Source of the DNA: Palsa-744 sp963734815
GTDB lineage: Bacteria; Actinomycetota; Thermoleophilia; Solirubrobacterales; Solirubrobacteraceae
Direction of reading: 5' to 3'
DNA length: 64,000 bases
NCBI GenBank assembly: GCA_963734815.1
Contig: CAVTIH010000002.1
Location: 62,001 to 126,000, forward strand
The notes under the pieces were generated by a model, which ran no database searches, was not told the DNA's origin, and saw only the letters and a list, made by a program, of their open reading frames with translations. Positions 1 to 8,220 of this stretch are shown in pieces (within the stretch, counting starts at the first letter, position 1; every line of letters begins with the position of its first letter). Both the position numbers and the translations under genes were made by a program.

Positions 1-3
1 TCG

Positions 4-777
4 ATGGAAGCCGGAGACATCGCACCAAAGACAATCAACAACACCCTCGGCACTCTCGTCGTATGCCTGAATGCGGCGGTCAAGGATCTGCTGATGCCCT
101 TCAATCCCGCGCTCCAAGTCCAGCGGCTGCCTCCTGGCAAGATCGAGCGTGACTACTTGCGTCTGTACGAGATCCCGGTCTACCTGGACTCGTGCTCGGA
201 TACATACCGACCGCTCGCAGAGACTTTGGTCAGCGCCGGCTCGCGCATCTCCGAAACGCTGGCTCTGAAACGCAAGAATCTGGAGCTGGAAGATTCGAGC
301 GGCGTAATCGTCTTCTACTCAACGAAGTCCAGTCGCTTCCGGCAGGTCGAGATCGGGCGAAGGCTTGCAGGAGCGCTGACTGGCCAGCTCGACTGGCGTG
401 CCGAAGCAGCCGGCGGGGATGATCCAAATGCGCTTGTGTTTGTCATGCCCGTACGGACCCATAAACGAGACCAGGGAAGATGGAGAGGCAACGGCAACGG
501 CGAGGCGTTGGATCGCACCACGGTCTCGCAGGGATGGCACAAGGCGGCTCTGCAGGATGCCGCATTGCGCGACATGCCACTGCACGCGCTGCGCCACACC
601 GCAGCAGCAGCATGGTTGGCTGGAGGCAACTCGCTCAAGTACGTGAAGGATCAGCTTGGGCACTCGGACATCACTACGACCGAGCGCTACTACGGACACC
701 TTGAGCGTAGTGTTCGCGCCGCGGGACCGGCCGCTACTGAAGAAGCAATAGCCCGCGCGGTTCGCATGGCCGCATAG
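4..777 (+). CDS. Tyrosine recombinase (phage-type integrase), possibly 5'-truncated
   Basis: This protein should catalyse site-specific integration or excision of a mobile element. The C-terminal catalytic domain is recognisable: the first catalytic Arg is in GSRISETLAL (about residue 81), the HALRH box is at residues 194-198, and LGH (218-220) is followed by TTERYYGH with the nucleophilic Tyr at about 230. Only some 60 residues precede the catalytic domain, and the frame is open to the window edge, so the core-binding and arm-binding domains are probably outside the window or lost. It converges with an excisionase-like gene on the opposite strand, which fits an integration module. Whether it is still active depends on the missing N-terminus. 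Confidence 0.85.
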   Translation: MEAGDIAPKTINNTLGTLVVCLNAAVKDLLMPFNPALQVQRLPPGKIERDYLRLYEIPVYLDSCSDTYRPLAETLVSAGSRISETLALKRKNLELEDSSGVIVFYSTKSSRFRQVEIGRRLAGALTGQLDWRAEAAGGDDPNALVFVMPVRTHKRDQGRWRGNGNGEALDRTTVSQGWHKAALQDAALRDMPLHALRHTAAAAWLAGGNSLKYVKDQLGHSDITTTERYYGHLERSVRAAGPAATEEAIARAVRMAA

Positions 778-798
778 TGTGGCGATCTCGGATTCGCC

Positions 799-1101
799 CT
801 ACGGCCGGCGAGGACTCACGCAAGTGCTTACACTCGCCTGAAAGGCGTCTCTATGGCTCGCAGTAGGGGAGCGCGTCGGACAGGCTGGACGACCGGGCAG
901 CCATTCGGCGCGCGCCTCGTCTATCCAACGCTGGAGGTCTTCCCGGACGAATCGAAGCGGCCCATCACACCCGCCAATGCGGATCGACGGGATGCGTCCT
1001 TCTCTGGCTGCGTCGTACAGCCAGGTCCGTGAGACTCCGAGTCGGGCGGCGACCTCGGCCGGCTTAAGAAGCTCCGACGAACTGATCTGTCGACTGCTCA
1101 T
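799..1101 (-). CDS. AlpA/excisionase-like helix-turn-helix protein
   Basis: A 100-residue protein whose core (LLKPAEVAARLGVSRTWLYD, residues 11-30) is a MerR-like winged helix-turn-helix of the AlpA/excisionase (HTH_17) type, followed by the typical GRIPSIRI and LRFVREDLQRWI segments. Such proteins bind DNA at attachment sites and set recombination direction, or act as small regulators of mobile elements. It lies tail-to-tail with the integrase fragment, 21 bp away, so a role as its directionality factor is a reasonable inference. The C-terminal 35 residues are low-complexity and probably unstructured. Start chosen at the only ATG of the frame. Confidence 0.75.
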   Translation of the reverse strand: MSSRQISSSELLKPAEVAARLGVSRTWLYDAAREGRIPSIRIGGCDGPLRFVREDLQRWIDEARAEWLPGRPACPTRSPTASHRDAFQASVSTCVSPRRP

Positions 1102-1414
1102 GTGGTTATTGACTGTGTAGGTTGGGGTTGTCTGTTGGGCCTGTGTGGGTTTGGCAGGCCGGCTGTGATGTAGCGGAGCCCGTAGGGCGTAGCGGAATCG
1201 CAGCCGCGTGGTGGCGTCCGGGCCCTCGTGAGGGTGTGGGCGACGGCGGGATGACTCGGTTATTGACTGGCCGCAAGTGCCTTCTCGCGGATTCGTCTCC
1301 CGCCGCCGCTCACGGACGCCGTCGTGACTTCATAGAAGCCTGGACATCACTCAACACAGTTCTGTCCGGCGGCCTCCACATCACCCAGCTGAACCCGAGA
1401 GATGAGGAGAATTC
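1102..1414 (+). other. 5' flank of IS110 copy 1, candidate bridge-RNA region
   Basis: No convincing protein gene lies here. The 12-bp word GGTTATTGACTG occurs at 1104-1115 and again at 1258-1269. Several GC-rich hairpins are possible, for example around 1220-1240. The direct repeat that may bound the IS110 element begins at 1325. IS110-group transposases use a structured noncoding RNA encoded at the left end next to the transposase; this region is where such an RNA would be, but no covariance evidence is available here. Confidence 0.35.
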
Positions 1415-1925
1415 ATGATCGCAGCAGGCGTGGACACACACAAAGACGAGCACGTCGCCGTAGCTCTTGACGGGCTTGGACAGGTCCTCGGCGAGCTCGC
1501 GGTGCCGGCCAGCCAGGCCGGCTACCAGCAGCTCACGACGTGGCTGGAGGGCCTCGGTGAGGATCCGCGGGTCGGGGTCGAGGGCACCGGCAGCTACGGT
1601 GCCGCGCTGACCGAACACCTGCAGAACACGGGTATGCCGGTGTTCGAGGTTGAGCGTCCGCGGCGACGCGATCGCCGCAGCGGCAAGTCGGACTCGATCG
1701 ACGCGCTCCTGGCAGCCAAGAGAGTGCTCGCTGGTGATGGCCTGTCAACTCCGAGAAGATCAGGCGAGCGCAGAGCTCTGCAGACGCTTCTCAGCGCCTA
1801 CCAGGCATGCGTGGGTGAGCGCACCCGGCTCTACAACCAGCTGCACGCGCTGCATGCCACCGCGCCGGCTGCGCTTCGCGAACGCGTCGGGCGGGGCAGT
1901 GCAGCCAAGCTCGCACGGGCGTCTA
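1415..1925 (+). pseudogene. IS110 transposase, N-terminal DEDD half
   Basis: This half encodes the RuvC-like DEDD domain of an IS110-family recombinase. GVDTHKDEH (residues 5-13) carries the first Asp, GVEGTGSYG the Glu, and KSDSIDALLAAK the last two Asp residues. The reading frame runs into the IS630 left end and stops at 1948 after a few foreign codons. The preceding GATGAGGAG is a plausible ribosome binding site for the ATG at 1415. The matching C-terminal half begins at about 3114. Simple removal of the IS630 plus one TA leaves the two halves one base out of frame, so the gene has an additional lesion or was already decayed. Confidence 0.85.
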
Positions 1926-3111
1926 GTGGGTCTCCCATGAACGTTTGACCGGAAACTCGCCTTCGGTGGCGAATCTGGACGGGTGATCCCGAACCAGGAG
2001 GTGGTGATGCGTCCGCCGGAGGTGTTTGTGCGTGAGCTGTCGTTGGAGGAGGGCGCGCGCTTGAAGTCGATTTCCAGGCGTGCGAAGTACCAGTCAAAGC
2101 GTCAGCGGGCGATAATCGTGTTGGCGTCCTCGACTGGGATGTCGGCGCCGCAGATCTCCGCGGTGGTGCGCAGCGACGAGTCGCATGTGCGCAAGGTGAT
2201 CCACGCGTTCAACGAGGAAGGCTTTGGGTCGCTGGACCCTGACTATCGGGGCGGGCGCCCCAAGAAGACGACGCCCGTGCAGCGTGACCGGATCGTCTCG
2301 GTCGCGCGCGCCCGCCCTGACACGCAGGGCGTCCCGCTCACGCGCTGGTCGCTGCCCAAGCTGGCCGCGCACCTGGCCGGCATAGGTATCCACCTCAGCG
2401 AGGAGGCGTTGCGCCAGACACTGATCGGCGCGGGCCTCTCCCACCAGCGCACGCGCTCATGGAAGTGGAGCCCGGACCCTGACTTCCAGGCGAAGGCCGA
2501 GCGTGTCCTGTCGCTCTACAGAGCCAAGCCCGAGGACGGGGTCGTGGTGTGCTTCGACGAGATGGGCCCGATCGGGCTGATCCCCCACCACGGTTCGGGC
2601 TGGGCGAGCTCCAAGCGGCCGGAGCGACTCAGGGCGACCTACAAGAAGCTCCACGGAGTGCGCTATCTGTTCGGCGACTACGACGTCCACTCAGATCGTC
2701 TGCACGGGCGGCTACGCGAGCATAAGAACAGCGGGGAGGTGTTCGCCTACTACCGCCAGATCCGAATGCGCTACGACCCCCGGCTGCGGATCTATTTGAT
2801 CGCCGACAACCTCTCAACCCACAACACCCAGCCGATCCGCGAATGGGCCACCACGAGCAACGTCGAGCTCGTGTTTACACCCACCTACGCGAGCTTCCTG
2901 AACCGCATCGAGTGCCATTTCTGGGGCATCGGCGAGTTCGTCATCAAGAACGCCGACTACCCCGACTGGCCCACGCTCGCCAAAGCAATGGCCGACCACA
3001 TCCAATACCGCAACGGACCACACCGCGACCAACGACTCATCAAAGCCGAGCGCCGACTCCTCATCGCCGCCTGATGGAAGGTTTCAGGCGCAACATTCCT
3101 GGGAGGTCCAC
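1926..3111 (+). mobile_element. IS630-family element (copy 1)
   Basis: The element is bounded by imperfect inverted repeats: GTGGGTCTCCCATGAACG at the left and, reading inward from the right, GTGGACCTCCCAGGAATG. Both sides abut TA (1924-1925 and 3112-3113), the target duplication typical of IS630/Tc1-mariner transposition, within a CTAG context. Length is 1186 bp. It sits inside the IS110 transposase gene. Confidence 0.92.
2007..3074 (+). CDS. IS630-family DDE transposase
   Basis: A cut-and-paste transposase of about 355 residues. The N-terminal half contains a helix-turn-helix (SAPQISAVVRSDESHVRKVI) and the linker GGRPKK typical of the family. The DDE catalytic residues are visible in VVCFDEMGPI, YLIADNLSTHN and SFLNRIECHFW. 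I chose ATG 2007 because AGGAGG sits at 1996-2001, five bases upstream; an in-frame GTG at 1983 is less well placed. The frame is intact and the element has both ends, so it may be active. Confidence 0.93.
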   Translation: MRPPEVFVRELSLEEGARLKSISRRAKYQSKRQRAIIVLASSTGMSAPQISAVVRSDESHVRKVIHAFNEEGFGSLDPDYRGGRPKKTTPVQRDRIVSVARARPDTQGVPLTRWSLPKLAAHLAGIGIHLSEEALRQTLIGAGLSHQRTRSWKWSPDPDFQAKAERVLSLYRAKPEDGVVVCFDEMGPIGLIPHHGSGWASSKRPERLRATYKKLHGVRYLFGDYDVHSDRLHGRLREHKNSGEVFAYYRQIRMRYDPRLRIYLIADNLSTHNTQPIREWATTSNVELVFTPTYASFLNRIECHFWGIGEFVIKNADYPDWPTLAKAMADHIQYRNGPHRDQRLIKAERRLLIAA

Positions 3112-3113
3112 TA

Positions 3114-3617
3114 GTCCGGATGCGTAACCAGCAAACCGCGAGCATGCAGGAAACGACGATCCTCGCGGTACTGCGTGATCTCGCGCGTCGCATCAAAGCC
3201 ACGAGCGAGACCGCCGATCGCTACAAGAGCGAGATCACGGACCTCGTCCGCGTTCTGCACCCGACGCTGCTCGAGGAGCCCGGAGTCGGCCCGATCACCG
3301 CCGCGAAGCTCCTGACATGCGACGCCGCGCGCTTCAAGAACGAGGCTGCGTTCGCACGCACCAACGGCACCGCGCCGATCCCGGCCTCATCAGGCCAGAC
3401 CATCCGCCACCGCCTCAACCGCGGAGGCGACCGCCAAGTCAACACCGCGATCCACATGATCGCCCTCAGCCGCTCAATACACCACCCCCAGACACAGGCA
3501 TATCTCGCCCGCAGAACCAGCGAAGGAAAGACCAAACGCGAAGCCATGCGAGCCCTCAAGCGACACCTCTCCCGGCGCCTCTTTCACCGGCTCGTAGAAG
3601 TGCCCTTGACTTCATAG
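3114..3617 (+). pseudogene. IS110 transposase, C-terminal half
   Basis: This is the C-terminal Tnp domain of the IS110 recombinase interrupted upstream. It contains the helix-hairpin-helix stretch EEPGVGPITAAKLL, then PASSGQTIRHRLNRGGDRQV with the conserved catalytic Ser region, and RRTSEGKTKREAMRALKRHL near the end. These are canonical for the family. There is no proper start; an ATG at 3120 is incidental. The fragment ends within the flanking TGACTTCATAGAAGC repeat. Confidence 0.87.
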
Positions 3618-3621
3618 AAGC

Positions 3622-4101
3622 ATCCGCGAGCGGCGCAAAACGGACAACGAATTGCACAGCCATCGCACAGTCCGGGCACAGCTGTGCATCTGCGGATGAA
3701 AAGTCAAGGGGTTGCGCCCGGATTTTCTTCGGAGGGAGCGGCCGGTGGGGCGCTGGGGGTGGCGGTGGGAGCCGGGGTCAAGGCCGGCCGTAGGCCGCCC
3801 GGAGGGCTTGGCCTTGAGGCCGGCGGCGCCGGCGCTTTCGAGATCGAACAATTGGTGTTGGCCGCCCCTCGGGCGGCCTTGATCGCTGCTTTGGTCGTGC
3901 GGAGCGCCCAGCGGCCGGGGAGTTTGGGACACAGCGATCGCACAGCGCCCGGAGGGCCGTGCATATGGTCTGTCCTGGCTTTGTTGTGCCGGCGGGCGTG
4001 TCGTGAGGCAGGGGCGAGCATCGGCGGCGGGGTCGCGCCGGGTGCTTCGGGGTGGAATGATCTGTGGTGGTGCGGGTGACTGACGTAGCGAAGCGCAGGC
4101 G
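3622..4101. other. Intergenic flank between two IS110 elements
   Basis: No supported gene; open frames here are GC-driven. Several strong GC stems are possible, such as GGCCGGCCGTAGGCC-type repeats around 3784-3830 and GGCCGCCC/GGGCGGCC around 3863-3880. It is the 3' flank of the second IS110 transposase (minus strand) and could carry its right end or, if it belongs to the IS1111 group, its noncoding RNA. I cannot distinguish these. Confidence 0.3.
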
Positions 4102-5376
4102 TCAGGGGCTTGTGGCCTGCCGCGCGGCTTTGCCCTCTTTGGGCTTTTGAGATGCGCGCCCCGGTGTCGCACCCGCACCACCCTTCGGTGCCGTTGTCCG
4201 CCAGTCGTCGATAAGGCGTCGGTAGGCGAGTTCGGCCTGGTGTTGCAGCTCGCGCTCGGCTGCGCGCTGGCTGCTGGTCGGGCTGACGGGCGGCCCGCCG
4301 TGGCGGCGCGGCAACGGCGGAGCGCCGGCCAAGAGTTCCAGGCGGCGTGTCTTCTGCCGCGTCAGCGACGGACGCGCGAACGCGTAGTCCTGATCCTTGG
4401 TGAGCAGATGCCAGCAGAGCACGACGAGCTTGCGTGCGACAGCGACCGCCGCGATCTGCGCGCCGCGACGGGCACGGACACGCTCACCAAATGCCTTCAG
4501 CGGGCCGGGGCTGCGGATCGAGATCCACGCGGCCTCGACCAGCATCGAGCGGGCCTGTGGGTCACCGCGCTTTGAGATGTGCCCATAGCGCGCCGGCTCT
4601 GACCCGGACTGACGAACCTTCGGGTCCAGGCCCAAGTACGCCACGAGCTGCCCAGGGCTCTGAAAGCGCGAGATGTCCCCGATCGCCGCGATCACCGCCG
4701 CGGCCGTGCCGACATCGACGCCGGGGATCCTCAGCAACCGCCCGAACCCCGGGAACGCGAGGGCCTGCTCGGCGATCCGCCGATCGAGTTCGGTGATCTC
4801 TCCGCCGAGGAAGTCGATGTGGCGCAGACAGCTGTGGACGGTCTCTGCCTCCTCCCCGGGCAACTGCTGCTCGAGCAGCCACACACGGCCCTTCTTCCCG
4901 AAGAGGTCACTCACCGGGGGACGGCCGATCAGGCACCTCGCGAGGACGGCGTGGACTTCGTTCTTCACCCTGGTGCGGGCCCGGACGAGTCCCGCACGGC
5001 GAGCGACCCGCCGACGCAACGAGCTCGTCGCCTCGTCCGGCACCCACACCGCTTTGAGCATTCCCGCCGAGAGGAGCTTGGCGAGCATCGCCGCGTCGAA
5101 CCGGTCGGACTTCACACGAGCGTGAGAGATCGCGCGCGTCTCAGCCGCGTTGCATACCACGACGCGGCCGACGTCGCCCTCTTCAAGCAGCCGGGCGATC
5201 ATCATCGCGCCGCAGCTGGCCTCCAACACCACCTGGTCGCCGCTCTCGAGATCGCGGGCGAACTCGCGGACCGCCTCCGGGGTGCTCGCGATCCGACCGA
5301 CGCGTGAGACCTCACCGCCCTCGGCGACAGCGACCTCGCAGAAATCGAGGTGAACATCCAAACCAAAGAACCGCAT
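4102..5376 (-). CDS. IS110-family transposase (copy 2), intact
   Basis: A 424-residue recombinase of the IS110 family, with the DEDD domain at the N-terminus (FFGLDVHLDF, VVLEASCG, KSDRFDAAMLAKLL) and the Tnp domain after residue 220 (RIPGVDVGTAAAVIAAIGD, then QSGSEPARYGHISKRGDPQ with the conserved Ser region). I chose the ATG at 5376 because AAGGGAG lies about ten bases upstream; three codons further out is another start. The C-terminal 70 residues are a basic, Pro/Lys-rich tail beyond the usual family end. It belongs to a different subgroup from the split copy next to it and appears complete. Confidence 0.93.
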   Translation of the reverse strand: MRFFGLDVHLDFCEVAVAEGGEVSRVGRIASTPEAVREFARDLESGDQVVLEASCGAMMIARLLEEGDVGRVVVCNAAETRAISHARVKSDRFDAAMLAKLLSAGMLKAVWVPDEATSSLRRRVARRAGLVRARTRVKNEVHAVLARCLIGRPPVSDLFGKKGRVWLLEQQLPGEEAETVHSCLRHIDFLGGEITELDRRIAEQALAFPGFGRLLRIPGVDVGTAAAVIAAIGDISRFQSPGQLVAYLGLDPKVRQSGSEPARYGHISKRGDPQARSMLVEAAWISIRSPGPLKAFGERVRARRGAQIAAVAVARKLVVLCWHLLTKDQDYAFARPSLTRQKTRRLELLAGAPPLPRRHGGPPVSPTSSQRAAERELQHQAELAYRRLIDDWRTTAPKGGAGATPGRASQKPKEGKAARQATSP

Positions 5377-5659
<283 letters not shown>

Positions 5660-6420
5660 TGAGTGCGTCCATCCGCGAGACAGGACTACCGAGGTGGATA
5701 CGGAGCCTGCACGACGCGCTGAAGCCACGACTTCGGAAGTAGTCACGGCATCCGACTCGCTCGTCATCATCAAGCCCCGTGACAAAGCGACGAAAAGGCT
5801 CTGGCCCGAAGCCGCCGAAAAATCATCGGGGAGGCCAAGGCGTGCGCTCAGCGCCATCTCCACCCATGGCGCCGCCTACATCTGCGGAGCCCCCGCCGGA
5901 CTACACGCACTTCTGGTCGGGGTTTTTGCACGCAGTTGGGACCAAACCGCGTGACGTCAAGACAATTCGAGGCGCGTCGGGTATTGCTCATCGACTGCTC
6001 GCCGCGGGTATAGATGACGAGATGGACAGGGTCGTTCTCGTGTCGGCGGACACGGACGCTCGCAGCGCGGCGCTAGCGCAGGCAGACATCCAGGCCGCGC
6101 TCGGCAGCCGAAGGGTTCTAATGGCCCGAGCGGTGCTGCTGGATGTAGGCAAGGTCGCCGACGTAATACGGGACGCCACTGGCTCGCCACACGTCACAGG
6201 CGAGCTGGTCTCCCTGATGCCGCAGACCCAGGAGGAGCAGCAGGAGCTGCTCCGACCGTACATAGAGCAGCTAACGCCACTCTTCAACCAATGGATACGA
6301 AACGCTCAGGGCCTCCGTGGCTTCAACCTCGCCTACGCCCTTGAGCAAGGGATCAACCAACTCAGGAAGTTGCGGCTAGTCACAGAGGCAGACGACGACG
6401 GCCCGGCGCGGCTGGATCTA

Positions 6421-7663
6421 GTGGAGCCGTCCGGAAGTGATGCGGCTCATGCGGCGATCGCGAGGGGCTGGGGTTCGTGCTGGGTGATCTTCTTGATCAC
6501 TGCGTTGAGTTTGGCGCGGGTGAATGTCCACTCAAACGGCTGGGCGATGGTCCGGTAGTGCTGTCCGAAGTCCAGCAGGTGCCGGGCGAGTTGCGCGAGG
6601 CTGCCGAAGTCGTTGGGGGTGATCGCTTTGCGTTGCACGATCGAGAAGTAGATCTCGATCTGGTTCAGCCATGACGCGTGGACTGGCAGGTGGATTAGCC
6701 TCGCGTTCGGGTACTTCTTGGTCATCCGTGTGACCGATGCCTTGCCGCAGTGGCTGGACCCGTTGTCCACGACCCAGTAGACGGTCCGCGCCGACTGGTA
6801 TGGCTCGACGGTCATGACCTGATCCACGAGCTTGCCGAACGGGACGATCCCGGTCGTCTTCTCCACGCGATCGAACAGCTTGGCGTGGTGCACGTCCCAC
6901 GCCGCCAGGTACGCGACGGTTCCTCCGCGCGCGTACTCGAACTCCAGCAGTCCGGGGCGGCCCGGTCCCGGTGCGACGGTCGGATGCTCCCGTCCGAGAG
7001 CTTGCAACTGACTCTTCTCGTCCGCGCTGATGACGTACTCGTCCGGGCGCAGTCGCTTGCCTGCGAACGTCCGGGCATAGAGATCGAGCGCCCTGCCGGC
7101 CTTCTCAGCGAAGTCGGGGTCGCGCGGGAAGATCCAGGAGCGGGTCTGCCACGGCTTGATCGCGTCCTCGTGCAGCCAGCGCCAGATCGTCGACGCCGAC
7201 GCGTCGGTCACGCCTCGCTCGATCACCAAACGGTGCAGCTCAACACGGGAGAATCGGGAGAGCGGCACTTCGTGCGTGCGCGGCAACTCGCACGCGATCG
7301 CCTTGACCTCGGCTACCTGCTCCGGGGGGAAAACGGCACGGCCGACCCGACCGCGCATGATCCTCAAGCCCATCCAGCCGCTCAGCCCGGAACCGCTGTC
7401 TTCGCCGGGCGACGCTATCTGCAGAGCAGTCCAACCGGGCAGCGATATCGATGTCCTGGATTCCCTCAGCCGCGTACAGGACCATGCGCGCCCGCTGCAC
7501 CGTCCGGAACGGCAACGTGACCGTGCTCGCACGCTGCTCGAGCTCAACCCGCTCCTGCTCAGTGAGTTCGATCACTTGGGTGCTGACCCTGGGCACAAGA
7601 CATAATTCCGCGCGGGTGCCGCTATCCCTTCCAATAGTCCGCAGGACTTGCGGACACGTCCAC
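6421..7663 (-). mobile_element. IS630-family element (copy 2)
   Basis: Terminal inverted repeats are GTGGAGCCGTCCGGAAG at the left and, reading inward from the right, GTGGACGTGTCCGCAAG. TA is present on both sides (6419-6420, 7664-7665), again in a CTAG context. Length is 1243 bp. It is a different IS630 type from copy 1, with its own transposase on the minus strand. Confidence 0.92.
6447..7596 (-). CDS. IS630-family transposase in two frames (C6 frameshift)
   Basis: The N-terminal part starts at 7596 (MPRVSTQVIELTEQER) and carries the helix-turn-helix DIDIAARLDCSADSVARRRQ; the DDE part lies in another frame ending at 6447 with VISADEKSQLQA, YWVVDNGSSHC and SWLNQIEIYFSIVQRK. The frames meet at TTTTCCCCCC near 7330, where a +1 shift on the C6 run would join ...RSGRP to FPPEQVAEVK.... 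Either programmed frameshifting or a one-base homopolymer insertion is possible. All DDE residues are present. The protein would be about 370 residues, normal for the family. Confidence 0.85.
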
Positions 7664-8220
7664 TAGCGGCACTCCTCGACAACAAGTCCTTGCGAGACGA
7701 CCAGGATGTGGGGATCTGCCCCCTCGCGCTCCATGACTTCACGGAGACGGAGATGGAGACGGTTAGCTCAGGCGCCGACTCCGACGCCGTGAAGATGATC
7801 TTTACTGAGCATAAGGTGATGCAATACTTCTTCCCTGCCGCTGACCAGCTTGCGCTCGGACTCATAGATCGCGGAACTGCGGCCGAGGATCAGCTTGTGG
7901 AGCGACTTCTGGCGGTGCCGGCACTGGGGCATCCCTTCGGCGTCAATGAGATTGCGCCCGAGCGGGTCGAGAAGATCGTGGATCTGGTGCATACGCTGCA
8001 GGAGATGAACCTTGCGACCGAGGGAGAGGTCTCGCTTGCCCTGACGCCGGAGGGGAGCGAGATCCGGTCGACCGTCCGGTTTCAGCCCCGAGAGGGTCTT
8101 GTATCGCGCGTTCTTAATCGATTCAACATCAACATTCTCAATGTTAACCAGTAGCTGGCGGAGCAGACGTGCGTATACCTTGTCAGCATCTTCGACGTTA
8201 GACAACCTTGGCCCATAATT

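Larger units (their letters stand above)
1325..3621 (+). mobile_element. IS110-family element (copy 1) split by an IS630 element
   Basis: The two halves of an IS110-type recombinase flank an IS630-type element. The 15-bp word TGACTTCATAGAAGC occurs just upstream of the transposase (1325-1339) and just after its last codons (3607-3621). It is either part of the element ends or target-like core. The word contains the imperfect palindrome CTTC-ATA-GAAG. Exact IS110 termini cannot be fixed because the family lacks obvious terminal inverted repeats. Confidence 0.7.
5779..8154 (+). pseudogene. Unknown gene interrupted by IS630 copy 2; reverse-transcriptase locus partner
   Basis: The gene begins at GTG 5779 and reads to codon 214 at 6420, where an IS630 element (6421-7663) intervenes; it resumes at 7666 and stops at 8154. 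Removing the element and one copy of the duplicated TA restores a single frame of 376 residues: ...GPARLDL joins directly to ALLDNKSL.... I do not recognise the family. The first 40 residues are basic and Pro-rich; the rest alternates hydrophobic and charged segments without membrane spans, including HFWSGFLHAVG, a helical QTQEEQQELLRPYIEQL and HTLQEMNLATEGEV. It ends 66 bp before the reverse transcriptase in the same orientation, suggesting an operon and a joint function. The insertion presumably inactivates it. Confidence 0.75.
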
